Below, piece after piece: positions 10,875 to 22,945 of a DNA stretch of 64,000 nucleotides. Origin of the DNA: Pyropia haitanensis (lineage: Eukaryota; Rhodophyta; Bangiophyceae; Bangiales; Bangiaceae). The stretch lies in the NCBI GenBank assembly GCA_008729055.1, contig SDUX01000002.1, positions 3,003,874 to 3,067,873 on the forward strand, written 5' to 3'. The notes below the pieces were generated by a model. The model had not been told where the DNA came from. It was given only the letters and a program-made list of their open reading frames with translations, and did not search any database. A program made the translations under genes and the position numbers. The first letter of the stretch is position 1; each line of letters opens with the position of its first letter.

Positions 10875-11739
10875 CCGACGGCGGACGGGCGGCGCGCGCC
10901 CTCTGTACTCATTTCACCGTCTTCTGTCTCTTGCGTCCATCGCCGCTGCACGGCGCCCAGGATGGCGGGGCCGCGCGGGGGATTCCGCGGCACTGGGGGG
11001 GCGGGCGGGCCATCGGGCGGCACACAGCTTACCCACCCTCCCCCCGCAACCCGCCGCCGCCCGGCGGTCGGCCGCCGGCAGCGCGACGCGGCCGTTGCAA
11101 CCAGGTGAAACATAGACCGGCGGCAGCGCCGTACCCCAACTGCCGCCCCGCGGCGGGACCCCATCCACGCTGCACCGCTGCCACCGCCGCCGCGCGGTGC
11201 GGTCCTCATGGGCGGTGGGGGGGGTGCCCCGCGGGCGTCGCCGTGGAGCTCTTCCCCTCGCCCGCCGGGAGATGCAATCTCCGCGCGCTTCCCCAGCCGC
11301 GGCGCCCGCGGTCGCATCGTCTGCAACACAGTTTGGACGGCGCGTCGGTGGCGGGATCGTGGGCCACCACCCCGCCCCGTTGATTCATTGGCCCGGTGGC
11401 GGCGGGCGGGATCGCCCCGCGGCGGCGCCGCGCCGCCCCCGCGTCGCCACACCCGCCGCCGCTTCCCTCGGTGGCGCACGCGTAGCCACACCCCTCTTGT
11501 CGCCGCCCTTGGCCCCGCATCGTCGTGCCCCCCCGCACCACCTCCACCCGGCCTGCCCGCGCCCGCCACACTCCCCACCACCACCACCCGCCCCTGCGCA
11601 CGCGCGCCGCGCTGGCCGCTGCGTCCCCCCTCCGCCCTTGTCGGTGCCCCCGCCGGTCCCTCCTCCCCCCCGCCCATACGCTTCGCCACCCATCCCCACG
11701 CCCCACCCCCGCCCCCCCCCCGCGCCCCTCGTGTACGCC
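10875..11739. other. Intergenic
   Basis: GC-rich spacer between two plus-strand genes. Open frames are low complexity. The last 250 bases before the next start are C-rich with long pyrimidine runs and carry no recognisable element. Confidence 0.45.
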
Positions 11740-11906
11740 ATGGCCCGCACCGTCGCGGCGTTTGCGGCGCTGCCCCCGCTCGCCGCCCGCACGCCCGCCG
11801 TGCCAGCCGCCCGCTGCGCGTGGACGCCCCCCGCCCGCCTCGTCGGCGCCGCCAGCCGGGCGGTCCCCGCCGCCGCCGCCGCCGCCGCCGCCGGCGGTGC
11901 CTCTGT

Positions 11907-11937
<31 letters not shown>

Positions 11938-12980
11938 GCGCGCCGCTCGTCTGGGGGCGGTACCCCCCGCATGGATGCTGGCGGCGACGACGCCGCTCCC
12001 GGCGCGGTCATCCTGTGCCCCGGCCAGGGCGCGCAGGCGGTGGGCATGGCCGCCGCGTGGGCGGCCGCCTCCCCCGCCGCCGCGGCGGTCCTGGACCGCG
12101 CCGACGCCGCGCTGGGCACCTCCCTCCCCGGCGGCGTGCCGCTGTCGACGCTCATGCGGGAGGGGCCCAAGGCTACCCTCGACCGGACAGACGTGGCGCA
12201 GCCGGCCATCTTTGTCGCGTCCATGGCGGCACTCGCGGGCGCCCGTGAGGCGGGCGTTCTGCCGCCGACGGGCGGGGTGTCCGCCGCGGCGGGGTTGAGC
12301 CTCGGCGAGTACACCGCGCTGACCGTCGCGGAGTCGCTCACGTTTGACGACGCGCTGCGCCTCGTCGCCCTCCGCGGGCGGGCGATGCAGGAGGCGGCCG
12401 ACGCGAGTGACGGTGGCATGCTCGCGCTGGTGGGCGCGACGGAGGAGGTGGCGACGGCCATTGTCGACGCGGTGGTGGCCGAGATGGGGGACGACACGGT
12501 GCTGGTGGCGGCCAACTTTAACGCGCCCGGCCAGGTGGTGCTGTCGGGCGCGACCGCGGCCATCGCGCGGGCCGAGGCGGTGGCCAAGGCGCCGCCGTTC
12601 AAGCTCCGCCGCGCCATCGTCCTCGACGTGGCCGGCGCGTTCCACTCGCCGCTGATGGCGCCCGCCGCGGCGCGCCTCGCCGCCGCGCTCGCGGACGTGC
12701 CGATCGCGCCGCCGGCGGTGCCGGTGATGGCCAACGTCGCGGCCGCCGCGCACGGGGCCACGGCGGCGGGCATCCGCGACGCGCTCGTCGCGCAGCTGAC
12801 CAGCCCGGTCCGCTGGGCGGCGTGCTGTGAGGCGCTCGCCGCGGACGAGGCGCTGGGGGGGGGGGGCAGACGTGGCTGGAGCTCGCGCCGGGCAAGACGC
12901 TCGGCGGGATGATGCGGAAGATCGCGCCGGGCGTGGCGGTGGTGGGGTGCGCCGAGCCGGCCGCGCCCGCGGCGGCCTAG
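11740..12980 (+). CDS. fabD: Malonyl-CoA:acyl-carrier-protein transacylase, plastid type
   Basis: Transfers the malonyl group from CoA to ACP, feeding type II fatty acid synthesis in the plastid. The ATG at 11740 begins an N-terminal extension of about 85 residues, Ala/Arg-rich with almost no acidic residues, consistent with a transit peptide. The FabD core follows: VILCPGQGAQAVGM (GQGAQ motif), PAIFVASMAAL, AAGLSLGEYTAL with the nucleophilic serine in GLSLGEY (usually GHSLGEY), LRGRAMQEAAD, ANFNAPGQVVLSG, and VAGAFHSPLM with the catalytic histidine. After a 12-G run (12855-12866) the frame moves by one and the family-typical end QTWLELAPGKTLGGMMRKI follows to a TAG at 12978-12980; without the shift the protein ends in an arginine-rich tail at 12912. 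Core size fits the family. Confidence 0.9.
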
Positions 12981-13380
12981 AGCGGTGGACGCGTGACGGG
13001 GGGTGCACCGGGGGGGGGGGGCGGCTCTCGGCCGCCCGTGGCCATCCCACGGCGTGGCGTGGTGGGGGTAGGGGAGGTTTGGGGGGGGGTTCACGGTGTC
13101 GCCTGGGACACCGTGTTGGGGGGCGACCGGTGGCGGTGGCGGCGCCAGCAGAGGGTGCCACGGGCGGCGAGCTAGGGGTGGCGGCAGGGAGACCACAGGC
13201 GAACAAAAAGAGGTGGCTGCGGACAAACAGGAAGGTACAAGCAGCTCCCAAAAAAAGAACAGCGTCATCATCCGGCCCCACGTGCGCGTAGGGGGCTCCT
13301 GCTCGCCCACCTCCCGTCCAGCCCAGTTCCTGACGCCCCCCGCGTCCCCCCCCCCCCCCACCCACCGCACCCACCCGCCC
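12981..13380. other. Convergent intergenic region with a hairpin
   Basis: Separates two convergent genes (fabD and TOM40), so it should contain both 3' ends. It holds a perfect inverted repeat: CACGGTGTC (13092-13100) and GACACCGTG (13107-13115) around a six-base loop. There is also an A-rich patch near 13203-13260. No gene seen. Confidence 0.5.
13092..13115. other. Perfect 9-bp stem hairpin in a 3' intergenic region
   Basis: CACGGTGTC pairs exactly with GACACCGTG across the loop GCCTGG. It lies about 110 bases past the fabD stop and 265 past the TOM40 stop, so it could be a 3' UTR structure for either transcript. Function unknown. Confidence 0.55.
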
Positions 13381-14664
13381 CTAGCTCCCCAATTGCAAGC
13401 CAAAGCCAAAGCGGTACTCCTGCGCCGAGTGGTCCACCTCCCCGCTGAGGAGGAAGCTAAAGCCCGGCGCGATCTTCTCCTCCAAGCTCGTCGCGACCCG
13501 CCCGTTCGAGTCGACCTGCCCCACCACCGTCGCGCTGCGCAGGTCATAGCGGTAGCCCGCGGTGACGAGGCTCTCCCGACTCCGCGCGTCGACAAACATC
13601 TCGGCGGCGAGGGCGAACCGCGGGTTGACCCGCCGCATGTAGGTGAGGATGACGGGCCCGTAGCTGGCGACCGTCGCGGTCGCCAGGTCCCCCCCGTCCG
13701 CGTACTTGACCGCCGCCGTCAGCGCGCTAAACTGCTCCTTGACCTGGTAAAAGCCCTGGCCGCCGACGCTCACCGCCGGCGTCACGCTCTGCAGGTACGA
13801 CGCCGCCAGGGTGCCCTCGTTGCCCACCTTGAGGCTCGACACCGCGTCGCTGCCGCGGTGCTCCACGTCCCAGGTGGCCTTGGCGGAGCCCTCCTCGGCG
13901 GTCGACTCGGCGACCACCTTGGACAGCACCGCCGGCGTGTGGGTAACAAACGCGCGGCCGTGGACGCGGCCGGTCAGGTCCACCCGGCTGAGCACCACCA
14001 CCGAGTTGGACATGTAGTTGGCGGTGAAGGCGTAGCCCGGCGGCCGCGGCGGGGACCCCCCCCCGCCCATGTCAAAGGTGTGGCCAATGGAAAAGGCCGG
14101 CGACAGCGGCAGGTTCATGCTCAGCTGCACGCCGTCAAACAGGTTGGGCCGGAGGATCGCGCTCGCATCCGCGCTGATGTCCTCGTAGCCCCCCGGGTTG
14201 GGCAGGTCCGTCCGCTCGACGCGGCGCCACCAGGGCGTGCCGGCCTTGGCCGCCGCCGCCGCCGCCGACCGCGCCGATGCAAACTTCATAAAGCTCCCGC
14301 CGCCAACCATGTCGGGCGTCGCGGGCGGCTTGGGCACAAACGCCGTCCCGTTGGACGGTGTAGGGGGGGGCGTGCGGGGGGGGGTGCCCGCCGTGGTGCT
14401 GCGACCAGACACACCCGTGCCCGGGGCGGCGGCGCCCGCGGTGGTGCTGGCGGCCGCACCGGTGGGGGAGGGGGTCGCGGGGGGGGAGGTCACCTCGTAC
14501 GCCGCGGGGGTGGTGTCGGTCGGCAGCGGCGCCGCCGGTGCAGACGCAGACGACCCCGTCGGGGTGCCACCGGCGGCAGACGCCAAGCCGCCATCGGCGT
14601 CAGCCGCGGCGGGCGGCTCTGGGGCGCCGCCCAGCTTGGTGCGGAGGTCGGCAAAGAAGCCCAT
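13381..14664 (-). CDS. TOM40: TOM40, mitochondrial import channel
   Basis: Beta-barrel pore of the TOM complex in the mitochondrial outer membrane, of the porin-3 family. The ATG at 14664 gives 427 residues in one unbroken frame to a TAG at 13381-13383. The first 150 residues are a Pro/Thr/Ala-rich disordered arm. The barrel begins with LPNPGGYEDISADASAI and NLFDGVQLSMNLPLSPAFSIGHTF (the NPG and FDG segments typical of TOM40), continues with amphipathic strands such as YAFTANYMSNSVVVLSRVD and SGEVDHSAQ, and ends EYRFGFGLQLGS, a C-terminal strand like those of other TOM40 proteins. An upstream extension of the open frame to 15048 is low complexity and lacks conservation, so 14664 is preferred. 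It is divergent from the oxygenase-like gene. Confidence 0.88.
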   Translation of the reverse strand: MGFFADLRTKLGGAPEPPAAADADGGLASAAGGTPTGSSASAPAAPLPTDTTPAAYEVTSPPATPSPTGAAASTTAGAAAPGTGVSGRSTTAGTPPRTPPPTPSNGTAFVPKPPATPDMVGGGSFMKFASARSAAAAAAKAGTPWWRRVERTDLPNPGGYEDISADASAILRPNLFDGVQLSMNLPLSPAFSIGHTFDMGGGGSPPRPPGYAFTANYMSNSVVVLSRVDLTGRVHGRAFVTHTPAVLSKVVAESTAEEGSAKATWDVEHRGSDAVSSLKVGNEGTLAASYLQSVTPAVSVGGQGFYQVKEQFSALTAAVKYADGGDLATATVASYGPVILTYMRRVNPRFALAAEMFVDARSRESLVTAGYRYDLRSATVVGQVDSNGRVATSLEEKIAPGFSFLLSGEVDHSAQEYRFGFGLQLGS

Positions 14665-15280
14665 GGCGGCGGCCGGGCGGGCGGGCGGCGGCGCGGGCAG
14701 TGACCGATCCGGGGCCAAGGGGGCCAAGCGTGCCGCCCCAGCACGTCCGCCTGGATAGCCGGCGACAATGAGGAAGGTACGGGTCGGGCGGCACGAGCAA
14801 GGCGCGACGCGGCGGCGGCGGCGGGCGGCGGGCGCCACCAGCGCGGCGGCGACTTGGCCGTGGCGGCGGCGGGATCCCGGATGGATCGCGGGCTGTGGCC
14901 GACGGCCGCCACCGCCATCGGCCAAACGGGTGTCCCTTTGGTGTCCGCATAGCCCCCCTACAGCTCTGGTCTGAATAATCTGACACCTGGCGGAAAAGTC
15001 GGTGTCCATGAAGAGCTCGATAGGCGGGATGTTTTGTGCACGTGGCATTCACACGGACACGAAAACGACGAGTGGCGCGCGTCTCCCGTGTTCCTTTTCG
15101 CGTCCCTCGGCTCCTCTTCCCGCCGGCGCTCCTCTTTCCTCCCGGCGCTCCTCTTCCCCCCGCCGTTCCTCCTTGCCCCGCCGCTCCGGTTTCCCCGCCG
15201 CCTCCTCTTCCCGCCCCCCAGTCCTGTTCCCCCCCCACTCCGCCCACCCCCCCCCACCCCTACGCCCGCGCGCCACAGCG
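14665..15280. promoter_or_regulatory. Divergent intergenic region between TOM40 and the oxygenase-like gene
   Basis: Both flanking genes start here and read outward, so this 616-base stretch should hold both promoters. The middle (about 14930-15080) is less GC-rich. The right half carries pyrimidine-rich, loosely repeated CGGCGCTCCTCTT-type words at about 15120-15180. No TATA box is evident; the promoter role is inferred from gene orientation alone. Confidence 0.45.
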
Positions 15281-15475
15281 ATGGAGCCGCCCCCCTTTGT
15301 GGCGGTCCCGTCCCTACCCCTCGCCACCCTCCGCTCCACCGCGCCCGCCGACGTGGCCGCCACCGCCGCGGCGGTGGCGGCGGCGTTTGTGACCCCCCCC
15401 GCGGCCGCCACCACCGCCACCGCCACCCCAACCCCCGCCGCTGCCGGCGCTGGCACGCCCGCGCCGGCCACGCCG

Positions 15476-15513
<38 letters not shown>

Positions 15514-16589
15514 GCCGGCCGCCCCGTCGGCCACGTCGGTGCTCCTCATCACGGGCCTGCCGCCCTGGTACGCCGCCGCCCGCGTTGACCTCCTCCGCGC
15601 CGGCCGCGCGTTTGCCACCGCCCCCGCCGCCGCCCGCGCGGCGTGTGTGGTGACCGCGTCTGCCGCCGCCGTCGGCTGGTCGGTGGGGGCGGAGCGGTTT
15701 GAGCCACCGCCGGGCGGTGGCGGCGGCGGCGGTGCCGCCGCCGCCACCGACCTGTGTAAGGGCTCCTTTTACGCCAACCCGGTGCACGATGACCCGGCGG
15801 CGGTGCCGCCGGCGGTGCCCGCCGCGGTCGCCGCCGCCGCGCCCGACCTCTACCACCCCAACGTGTGGCCGCCCACCACCGCCGCCGCCGCCGCCGCCGA
15901 CGCTGTTACCGTCGCGGCGGTGGCGGCGGGCGGGTCGGGCGGGCTGGAGCGGTCGTTCAAGCGCGTCGGCCGCCTCCTCGCCGCGATTGGTGCGGACGTG
16001 GCCGCCGCGGCCGACGCGGTCGTCGCGGCGGGGGCGGCGGCGGCGGGGGGGGTGACGCCACTCGCGCCGGCGCTCGCGTCGGCGCGGGCGGCCAAGGGGC
16101 GGCTGCTGCACTATTACCCGCCGGGGGGGGGGGGGGGTGGGGGGGACCGCGGCGGGGACGGGGAAGGGGGCGCGGGGGGGGGGGTGGAGGGGGGTGGCAC
16201 CGCCAGCAGCGGCGGCGGTGGCGGCAGCGGCGGCGGCGGTGGCGGCGGCGGCGGCGGCGGTGGTGGTGGGGGTGGAGGTGGGAGTGCAAGTGGGGGTGCA
16301 GGTGGGGGTGCAGGTGGGGGTGGGGTTGCGGGTGGGGACGGAGGCGCCGCCGCCGCCGTGACGGCGGCGCCCCGCTGGTGGTGCGGCTTCCACAATGACC
16401 ACGGCGCGCTGACCGCGCTTGTCGCGTCGCGCTACTACAACCACACGACGGTAGGCCAGGTGGTGGCGGGGTGGGGGGAGGGGGGGGGGGGGCACGCGGT
16501 CTGGCGGGGTGGGGGGAGGGGGGGGGGCGGTACTGCTGCACGGCGGGCCAAAACGGGGGGGGCGGGAGGGGGGAGCGCCGCCCCGCGCG

Positions 16590-16621
<32 letters not shown>

Positions 16622-17240
16622 TGCCGCGCGCGGCGCGCCGCCCGTGGCAGAGAGCCACGGCACTGACACAGACGCACGGGGAACCCCATTCCTGCGCCGC
16701 CGCCGCTCCCCCCCCCCTGTGTCCCCCCCCCCCGTCTCCCCTTTCCCTGCCCTGCCGCGTATCCCCCCCCCGTGTCCCCCCCGTCTCTTCCCCCCCCTCC
16801 TCCACCTCGCAGGGCGAGGAGTCGGATACCCCCCCCCCCGCCGCGGCGGGCGCCGGCCTCGTCCTCTCCCTTCCCCCCCCCCCGGCTCGCCCGCCGGCGC
16901 CGCGGGCACCCTCCGCCGCGTCGCCATCCCCGCCGACGCGGTGGCCTTCCAGGCGGGCGAAGCCGCGCAGCTGCTCTCCGCGGGCGCCCTCCGCGCCGTC
17001 GCGCACGCGGTGGCGGCGCCCGCGCCGCCACCCGCCGCCGCGGCGGCGGCGGCGGCGGTCGTCTCGCGCACCACCTACGCGCTCTTCCTGCAGCCCGAGG
17101 CGACGTTGCCGCTGCCGCCGGCGCCGCCGGCGGCGGCGCTCGCCACGGACGGGCGGGTGCCGCCGCTGGGCGGCCGCTTTACGGCGGGGGACACGTTTGG
17201 GGCGTTTGCCGCCAAGACCATCGCCGCGTACGCCGCGTGA
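15281..17240 (+). CDS. 2OG-Fe(II) oxygenase-like protein (isopenicillin N synthase-like fold), two exons
   Basis: Resembles a conserved plant/algal family of 2-oxoglutarate- and iron-dependent oxygenase-like proteins of unproven substrate. Exon 1 runs from ATG 15281 to 16450 and includes GSFYANPVHDDP, KGRLLHYYPP and WWCGFHNDHGALTALVASRYYNHT, where HND is the HxD iron-binding pair. A GT-AG intron follows (16451-16812, starting GTAGGC and ending CTCGCAG after a strong C/T tract). Exon 2 resumes with GEESDTPP and, after a C run near 16878-16887 that shifts the frame, continues RRVAIPADAVAFQAGEAAQL, LRAVAHAV (distal iron histidine), SRTTYALFLQPEATLPL and FTAGDTFGAFAAKTIAAYAA to a TGA at 17238-17240. 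Poly-Gly and poly-Ala insertions inflate the length. Family confident; reaction unknown. Confidence 0.75.
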
Positions 17241-17516
17241 GGGACGCGGGGGGGGGGGGGGGGGGGGGGTGCGGAAAGAGGGCATGCCAGCAGTGGCTGC
17301 AGAGGGCGGGAGGTGAAGCAAAGGTTTGGGGGGGGGGGTCGGGGAGCGGCGCACCGGGGTGACGGTTGTCGTGCCGGCCGACGCTGTGGGTGTGGCGGGG
17401 AGCGCCCGCCACCCGCGGCGGCGGCGGTCGGCCCAGAGGGGTGGCGGCGGCACGCGCGGGTCGGCGCCGAGGACTCCTAGTTTTTCTTGCTGCCGCCGCG
17501 GCGCCGGCGCCGCCGC

Positions 17517-20490
17517 TCAGCGGCGGCGGCGGGCGTTGAGGATGGCCAGCGCGGCGGCTTCGGCGTCGGCGACGGCGTCCCCCTCCCCGTCTCCCTCCCC
17601 GTCCGAGTCGGCCCCTGCCCTCCCGGACGCGGCGCTCCGCCCCTCGTCCGGGTCCGACCCGGCCACGCCGTCGGAGCCACCCCCGCTCGACCACCCGCCG
17701 CTGTCGGCGCCGCTGCCGCCGTCAGCGTCGTCGTCGTCGGTCCCCCCCCCAGGGTAACTTCCACCTCGGCGGCGGCAGCAGCGCCCGCCCCCCCCGCCGC
17801 CCGCCGGCCGCGCTCCTTGTCCCGCCGTGCCCGGTGGAGGGCGCGCACGCGCGCCCGCTCCGCGGCGCGGTCCTCGGCCGCCGACGCGGCGAGCGCGCGG
17901 GCCACCCGCGCCGCCCGCGCGGCGGCCGCGGCGGCCGCGTCAGCCGGGGGGAGCGGCCCATCCGCGGGCGTGCCGCCGCCGCCGCCGTCGCCGTCGCTAC
18001 CGTCGCCGGCGCTGCCGCCGTCGCCACTGCTGCCCAGGGTGGACAGCAGCGCCTCGAGCGGCCGCACCGCCCGCCCGTCGGGCGCAAACACGAGCCGCGA
18101 CGCGCCGCCGGCGCCGCGGCCCGACACCGCCGCCCCCGACGAGCGGCTAATCTTGAGCCGCTTGGGCGGCCGCCCCGCCGCCGCCGCGACCGCCGCGGCG
18201 TCGCCGTCCGCGTCGCTGCCGCCACCGCCGCCGCCGTCGCTGCCGGCCGCAGCGTGCACGCGCTTGACCGCCAGCACCCCGTCGCTGCTGTCGTCGCTGT
18301 CGCTCTCGTCACTGCTGGCATCCGATGGGGCGGCGGCGGCGGTGGGCGCGGCGGCCGCGGCGGCCGGTGGCGCCTCGGGCGCGACGCGGTAGCCATACAC
18401 GTTGCGCCCCGCGGCGGCGGCGGCCGCCGCCGGCGCCACCCCCGCCGCCGGCGGCAGCCGGTCCGACGGCGCCGCGGGTGCGGCGGCCGCCGCCGCGTCG
18501 GCGGGCGTGACCGTCGCGGCGGCGGCGCCGCCCTTGGGCGCCCCCCCCGGCCGCAGCGTCGGCGCGGCGGGCAGCCCATACGCGGTGGCCATGGCGCGCA
18601 CTTCGTCCGCGCCCACTTCTCCCACCGCCGCGGACGCGACGCCCACCGCACGCACGTACGAGCGGAGCGCGCCCTGCGCGAGCGCCCGCAGGTCACCGTC
18701 GGCGGCGACCGCCGACGCGAGCCGCGGCGTCACGTCGGCCAGCCGCGACGGGTTGATGCGCGTCCGCGTCGCGGCGACGCCCGCCGCGGCGGCCAGCGCG
18801 GGCACCATCCCCTCCTCCCGCCCGGCAACGAGCAGCGTCAGCGACGTGCCCGCCGACCGGTACCGCGCGGTGCGGCCGGCGCGGTGGACGTACGCGCCCG
18901 CGTCGGCGGGGCAGTCGGCCTGCAGCACCCACGTGACGGCGGGAAAGTCGAGACCCCGCGCCGCCACGTCCGTCGCGAGCAGCGCCGCGCCGCCGCGGGC
19001 GGCCGCGAACCGCGCGTACGTCTCGGCGCGGGCGGCGGGGGACATGCGGCCGTGGAGGGCGAGCAGCGGCACGCCGGGGCGGAGCCGCCGGAACGCCTCG
19101 TACACGTAGCGCACCTGCTTGCAGGTTGCGAAAAAGACGAGCGTCTTGGCCTTGAGATGGGACTTGATAAACGACCAGACGGTGGACAGCTTGGTCGCGG
19201 CCGTCACCAGCGCGTACGTGTGGACGAGCTTATGGGGGGTGCCCACCGCGGCGGTCGCGCCCGCCGCGCCGTCCGCGTCGGCGGCGCCGTCGGCGGCGCC
19301 ACTCCGCGGGCCTTTGTCGGCGGTCACTGCGGCAGCCGCCCCCCGTCCGTCGTCGTCGGCAGCGGCAGCAGCAGCAGCAGCAGCAGCAGCAGCTGCGCCC
19401 TTCTTGCCCAGCACGGAGCGGCCGCGCACCTCGACGTACTCGGGCTGGGAGAGGGACAGCCGCGCCAGCGCGCGGACGCTCTTGGTCTGCGTCGCGGAAA
19501 ACAGGAGCGTCTGCCGCGCGGGCGACCGCGGCAGCGCCGCGATGATCGCGTCGACGGTGGGTGCAAAGCCCATGTCCAGAATCCGGTCCGCCTCGTCCAG
19601 CACCAGCACCTTGACGCCCGACGTGGCCAAGTCCGCCGCCTCGTCCAGGTGCTGTAGCAGCCGCCCCGGCGTCGCGACGAGGATGTTGATGCCCGCCAGC
19701 CGTTCCCGCTCGTACCCCACATCGTGGCCGCCCGTGACGAGCGCGGCGGACAGGTCGTGGCGGCCGCCGACCGCCCGAAAGACGTCAAAGATCTGCGCCG
19801 CGAGCTCCCGCGTCGGCGCCAGCACCACCGCGCCGAGGCCGTCAAGGGGGCCCCACGCTGCGCGGTAGAGCGCCTCGAGGACGGGCACCGCAAACGCGAG
19901 CGTCTTGCCGCTGCCGGTTGGCGCCGCGGCGAGCACGTCGCGGCCGGCGAGCGCCTGCGGCAGCGCCGCCCGCTGGATGTCTGAGAGGGCGGTAAAGCCG
20001 GCTGCCGCTAGGCCCCGCACCGTCCGCTCTGACAGGGGGAGGTCGGAAAAGTGGCGCGCCGTGACGATGGGCGACGCCAGCGCCGCCGCCGCCGCCGCCG
20101 ACGAGGCCGTTCCGCCGCCGCCGCTGCCGACGTCGCCGCCGCCGCCGCCGCCGCCGTCGAGCCCCGCAGCCGCCCGCGCCGCGGCGGCGGCACGCGCGGC
20201 CTTTGCCTGCCGCCGGTTGACCGGCGCGGCCGGCGCGACGCCACCGCCCCCCCCACCGTCACGGCGGCGGTGGCGTAGAGGGCGCGCAGCGGCGGGATGG
20301 CGGCGACCGCGGCGGAGAGGCGAGCGAGCTCATCCTGCTGGCGGCCCCGCGCGGCGGACCGCGCCGCCTTGCCGCGGCCGCCGGCGCCGGCGCCGGCGCG
20401 GCGCCGGCCACCGTCGCCGCCGTCCTTGCCGTTGTCGGCACCGGCGGCGCGGCCGCCGCCACGGCGGCCGCCGCCGCCGCCCTTGGCCAT
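17517..20490 (-). CDS. DDX10/Dbp4-like DEAD-box RNA helicase
   Basis: ATP-dependent RNA helicase of the Dbp4/DDX10 family, nucleolar, acting in 18S rRNA maturation in yeast. The start is ATG 20490 (MAKGGGGG), followed by a basic tail with QQDELARLSAAVAAIPPLRALY. An eight-C run (20247-20254, plus strand) requires a frame change to reach FSDLPLSERTVRGL and the Q-motif region TALSDIQRAALP. Then come APTGSGKT (motif I), PTREL (Ia), TPGR (Ib), VLDEADRILDMGF (II, DEAD), FSATQTKSV (III), LKAKTLVFFATCKQVRYVYEAFRRL, LHGRMS, TDVAARGLDFPAV (V) and HRAGRTAR (VI). LSTVWSFIKSHLKAKTLVFF and KQVRYVYEAFRRLRP are diagnostic for DDX10/Dbp4. Between the two RecA domains lies an Ala-rich insertion of about 65 residues. 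The C-terminus is acidic if a nine-C run (17742-17750) is a frame change, giving a stop at 17517-17519; otherwise the open frame ends at 17477 with a basic tail. Confidence 0.88.
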
Positions 20491-22945
20491 ACGACGGGCG
20501 CCGCTCCGCCGCCGCGCTCACACAACGGGGTGCACGCCTGCCGCCCCCCACCGCCACCCGCCTACCTGCCGGCCAGCAAAGGGGGCGAGGCAAGAGACTC
20601 GGCAGAGGGGGAGAGGACGGCGGCAGGACAATGAAGGCACCGCCGAGACGGCCACGGAGGAGGCGCAGAAGCGCACACGCAGGCGCGACGGGGTGACCAG
20701 GCAGCACAGCTCAGCGGTCGGGGGCTACGACGGCGGCACGGCGGTGGGGGGGGTCGCGCAGGATGACGCGTGGGCGCCGCGATTGCAGCGACTGGACGAC
20801 AGTGCGATACACCGCGGGCTCGGCTGCCGCCGTCGTCCCTTCCCGTTTCATTAGAGCTTCCACCAGGAGCGAAAAGCGGTCGAGTCGAGTGGTCGGCTTC
20901 CTTTCGCAGCGGGTGGCCCCCCGCAGACATCCGAGACTCGACCGTTTTCGAAGACACAACGGAGGCAAGGTTTTGGATCCAACACCTGTCAGAACACCTC
21001 CCACGCAACGGTCCCCTCTTCCCGCCACGCGGTAGACATCGGTGCAAAACGACTGAGAGACCCCTGCACTTCTCGCGAGAGACCTGACTGAAGATTTCAT
21101 GAAGAAAGCAAGTGGAGTCCTGCGACAAGTAAAATCCAGAAATTTGAATGAGCTTGACCAACAAGCCAGCATACTTGAACGCATTTACCGCTGCATTCTA
21201 ATTTTCTCAATAAACTAGAACGAAATACAAGCTGAGCGCAAACGAGCCCTCCGCAACACTTCAATGCCAGAGCCCGCCACGCCGTGCCACACCCTCAAAG
21301 CCGCCCATGAACGATGCTTGCTTTCTCGGATGTCGCCACAGACCAAGAAAAAGTGATGAAGTCCAGTAAGACACCGAGAGTACTGTACAAGCGGAACATC
21401 GTCGTAGGTGTGAGCGCTGAAGAGCGAGCGGAGTGCTCTTCGCTCATGGGGCACAATCGCGTATCTTTGTTGGCCATGCGTTGTCTCTCGTCCTCGAAGC
21501 CTGACCATGCCGACATGACCGTACGTGCAGCTTGGCTCTTGGTGAATGCTCGGTTCTCCCTATCATAGTGTAGAGCTGTTTTGGCGGTGACAGTCTGTGC
21601 GCACCCCCGGTCCCGCCCACACCAATTGCGGTTGTTGCTGCGCGTTACCACGTTCAAGTCAATCATAGTCGATGTCTGTCGGTCATCAAGTTCTGCTCGT
21701 CGAGAAATTGCCTATCGAGAGTTCGAGGCCAGATAGATTTAGGTTCATTTGACTCAAGCTCAAGCCCACCAATGTAGATTGCGAGATAATGCGACACTCG
21801 GTACTTTGTGATTTCATCGACAGACTTCTTGTGCAGGGTTTTGTTTTGCCGATGATCGGAAACGTGTCCGGCAACGTCCGTTGTTGTGCTTGTGAAGCGA
21901 CAAAGACTGACCAGCCAGGCAGCTGGAAACTGTGAATCCGTCTCAGCGCCACCCCCCCCCCGCTCCCCCCGCCCGCCGCCACCTGCACGGCCAGGCCCGC
22001 ACCGACCACAACCCCGCCTCCCCACAGCAGCAGCCCGCCGCCCAACCCCCCCCCCCCGCCTTGCCAAGACCAGCGAGGGCCCACGTGGTTGGTATTCTGT
22101 GCCAGCCAGCGGTGTTTGTGACGCAGCGCGCTGGCGCAGGGGCCCCTCCCACCACCACCCCGCCGAGACGGGACGCGTGCGGTTGCCCGATCGTCGTCGC
22201 GCGCCCCGCGCCGCAGCTGCAGGCGCCGCCCGCGCGCCCCCTCCCCCCACCCGGTCAGCCTCGTGCGCGCACACTGTCGAGGCGTGTACACGGGTTTGTG
22301 GCAGCGTCGGGTGTCGGTGGTGGGTGGGCGCGCCGCGTGGGTGCAGCGTTTCCTCCCCCCCGATCCCCCCGTCGTGTCTGTTTTGGGCGGTACGCCCACA
22401 CTTGCCGTCCCACTCCGGACGGTCTCCCCGCCCCCTTTTTTCCGTCCGCCGCCGACCCCCCGTCCTGCGTCTGCTGTGCGGGCGTGTCACCGACCCGTAC
22501 CCGGTGTGGGGGTGGCTGGAGGCGGGTGTGGCACGCGGGTCTGCGGGGGCGCGTTAGCTGCTGGCACCTGCGGCCGCGCGCCGCCCGTGGTGGGTGCGAT
22601 TTCCACGTTGGCGGCTGGGCGGGTTGTGGCCGCGTATCGGAAGCAGTCGAGCGAAGACGGCGACGGCGGTGGCGGTGGTGGCGACGACGGCGGTTGCGGT
22701 GGGGGTGTTACAGCGGTGGCGGTTGGGCGCGCCCTGACGGGTGCCGCACCCGCCGAGGGGCGGCGCGGCTCGCGGGGCGCGCAGCGACGGCGGCGGCGGC
22801 GGTGGGGGAGCTGTGAGGGTTTGTTTCGCGTGCGCGTCCCTGCGTGTGGGTGCCCCTGCGGGGCAACCCGTTGGCGGCGGCGGCACCTGCGTGGCTGGGC
22901 GGCTTGACGCGCGGTGGTGTGGGTGGGAGGTCGGTGCCGGCCACC
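20491..22945. other. Divergent intergenic region with a GC-poor island
   Basis: Between the helicase and GSK3 genes, which read away from each other. The interval 20870-21900 is markedly less GC-rich than the genes, with many short open frames on both strands but no recognisable domain, tRNA or mobile-element hallmark. It may be a decayed element or a long regulatory region. The rest, 21930-22940, is GC-rich and low complexity. The last bases before the kinase form a GCCGGCCACCATGA start context. Confidence 0.4.
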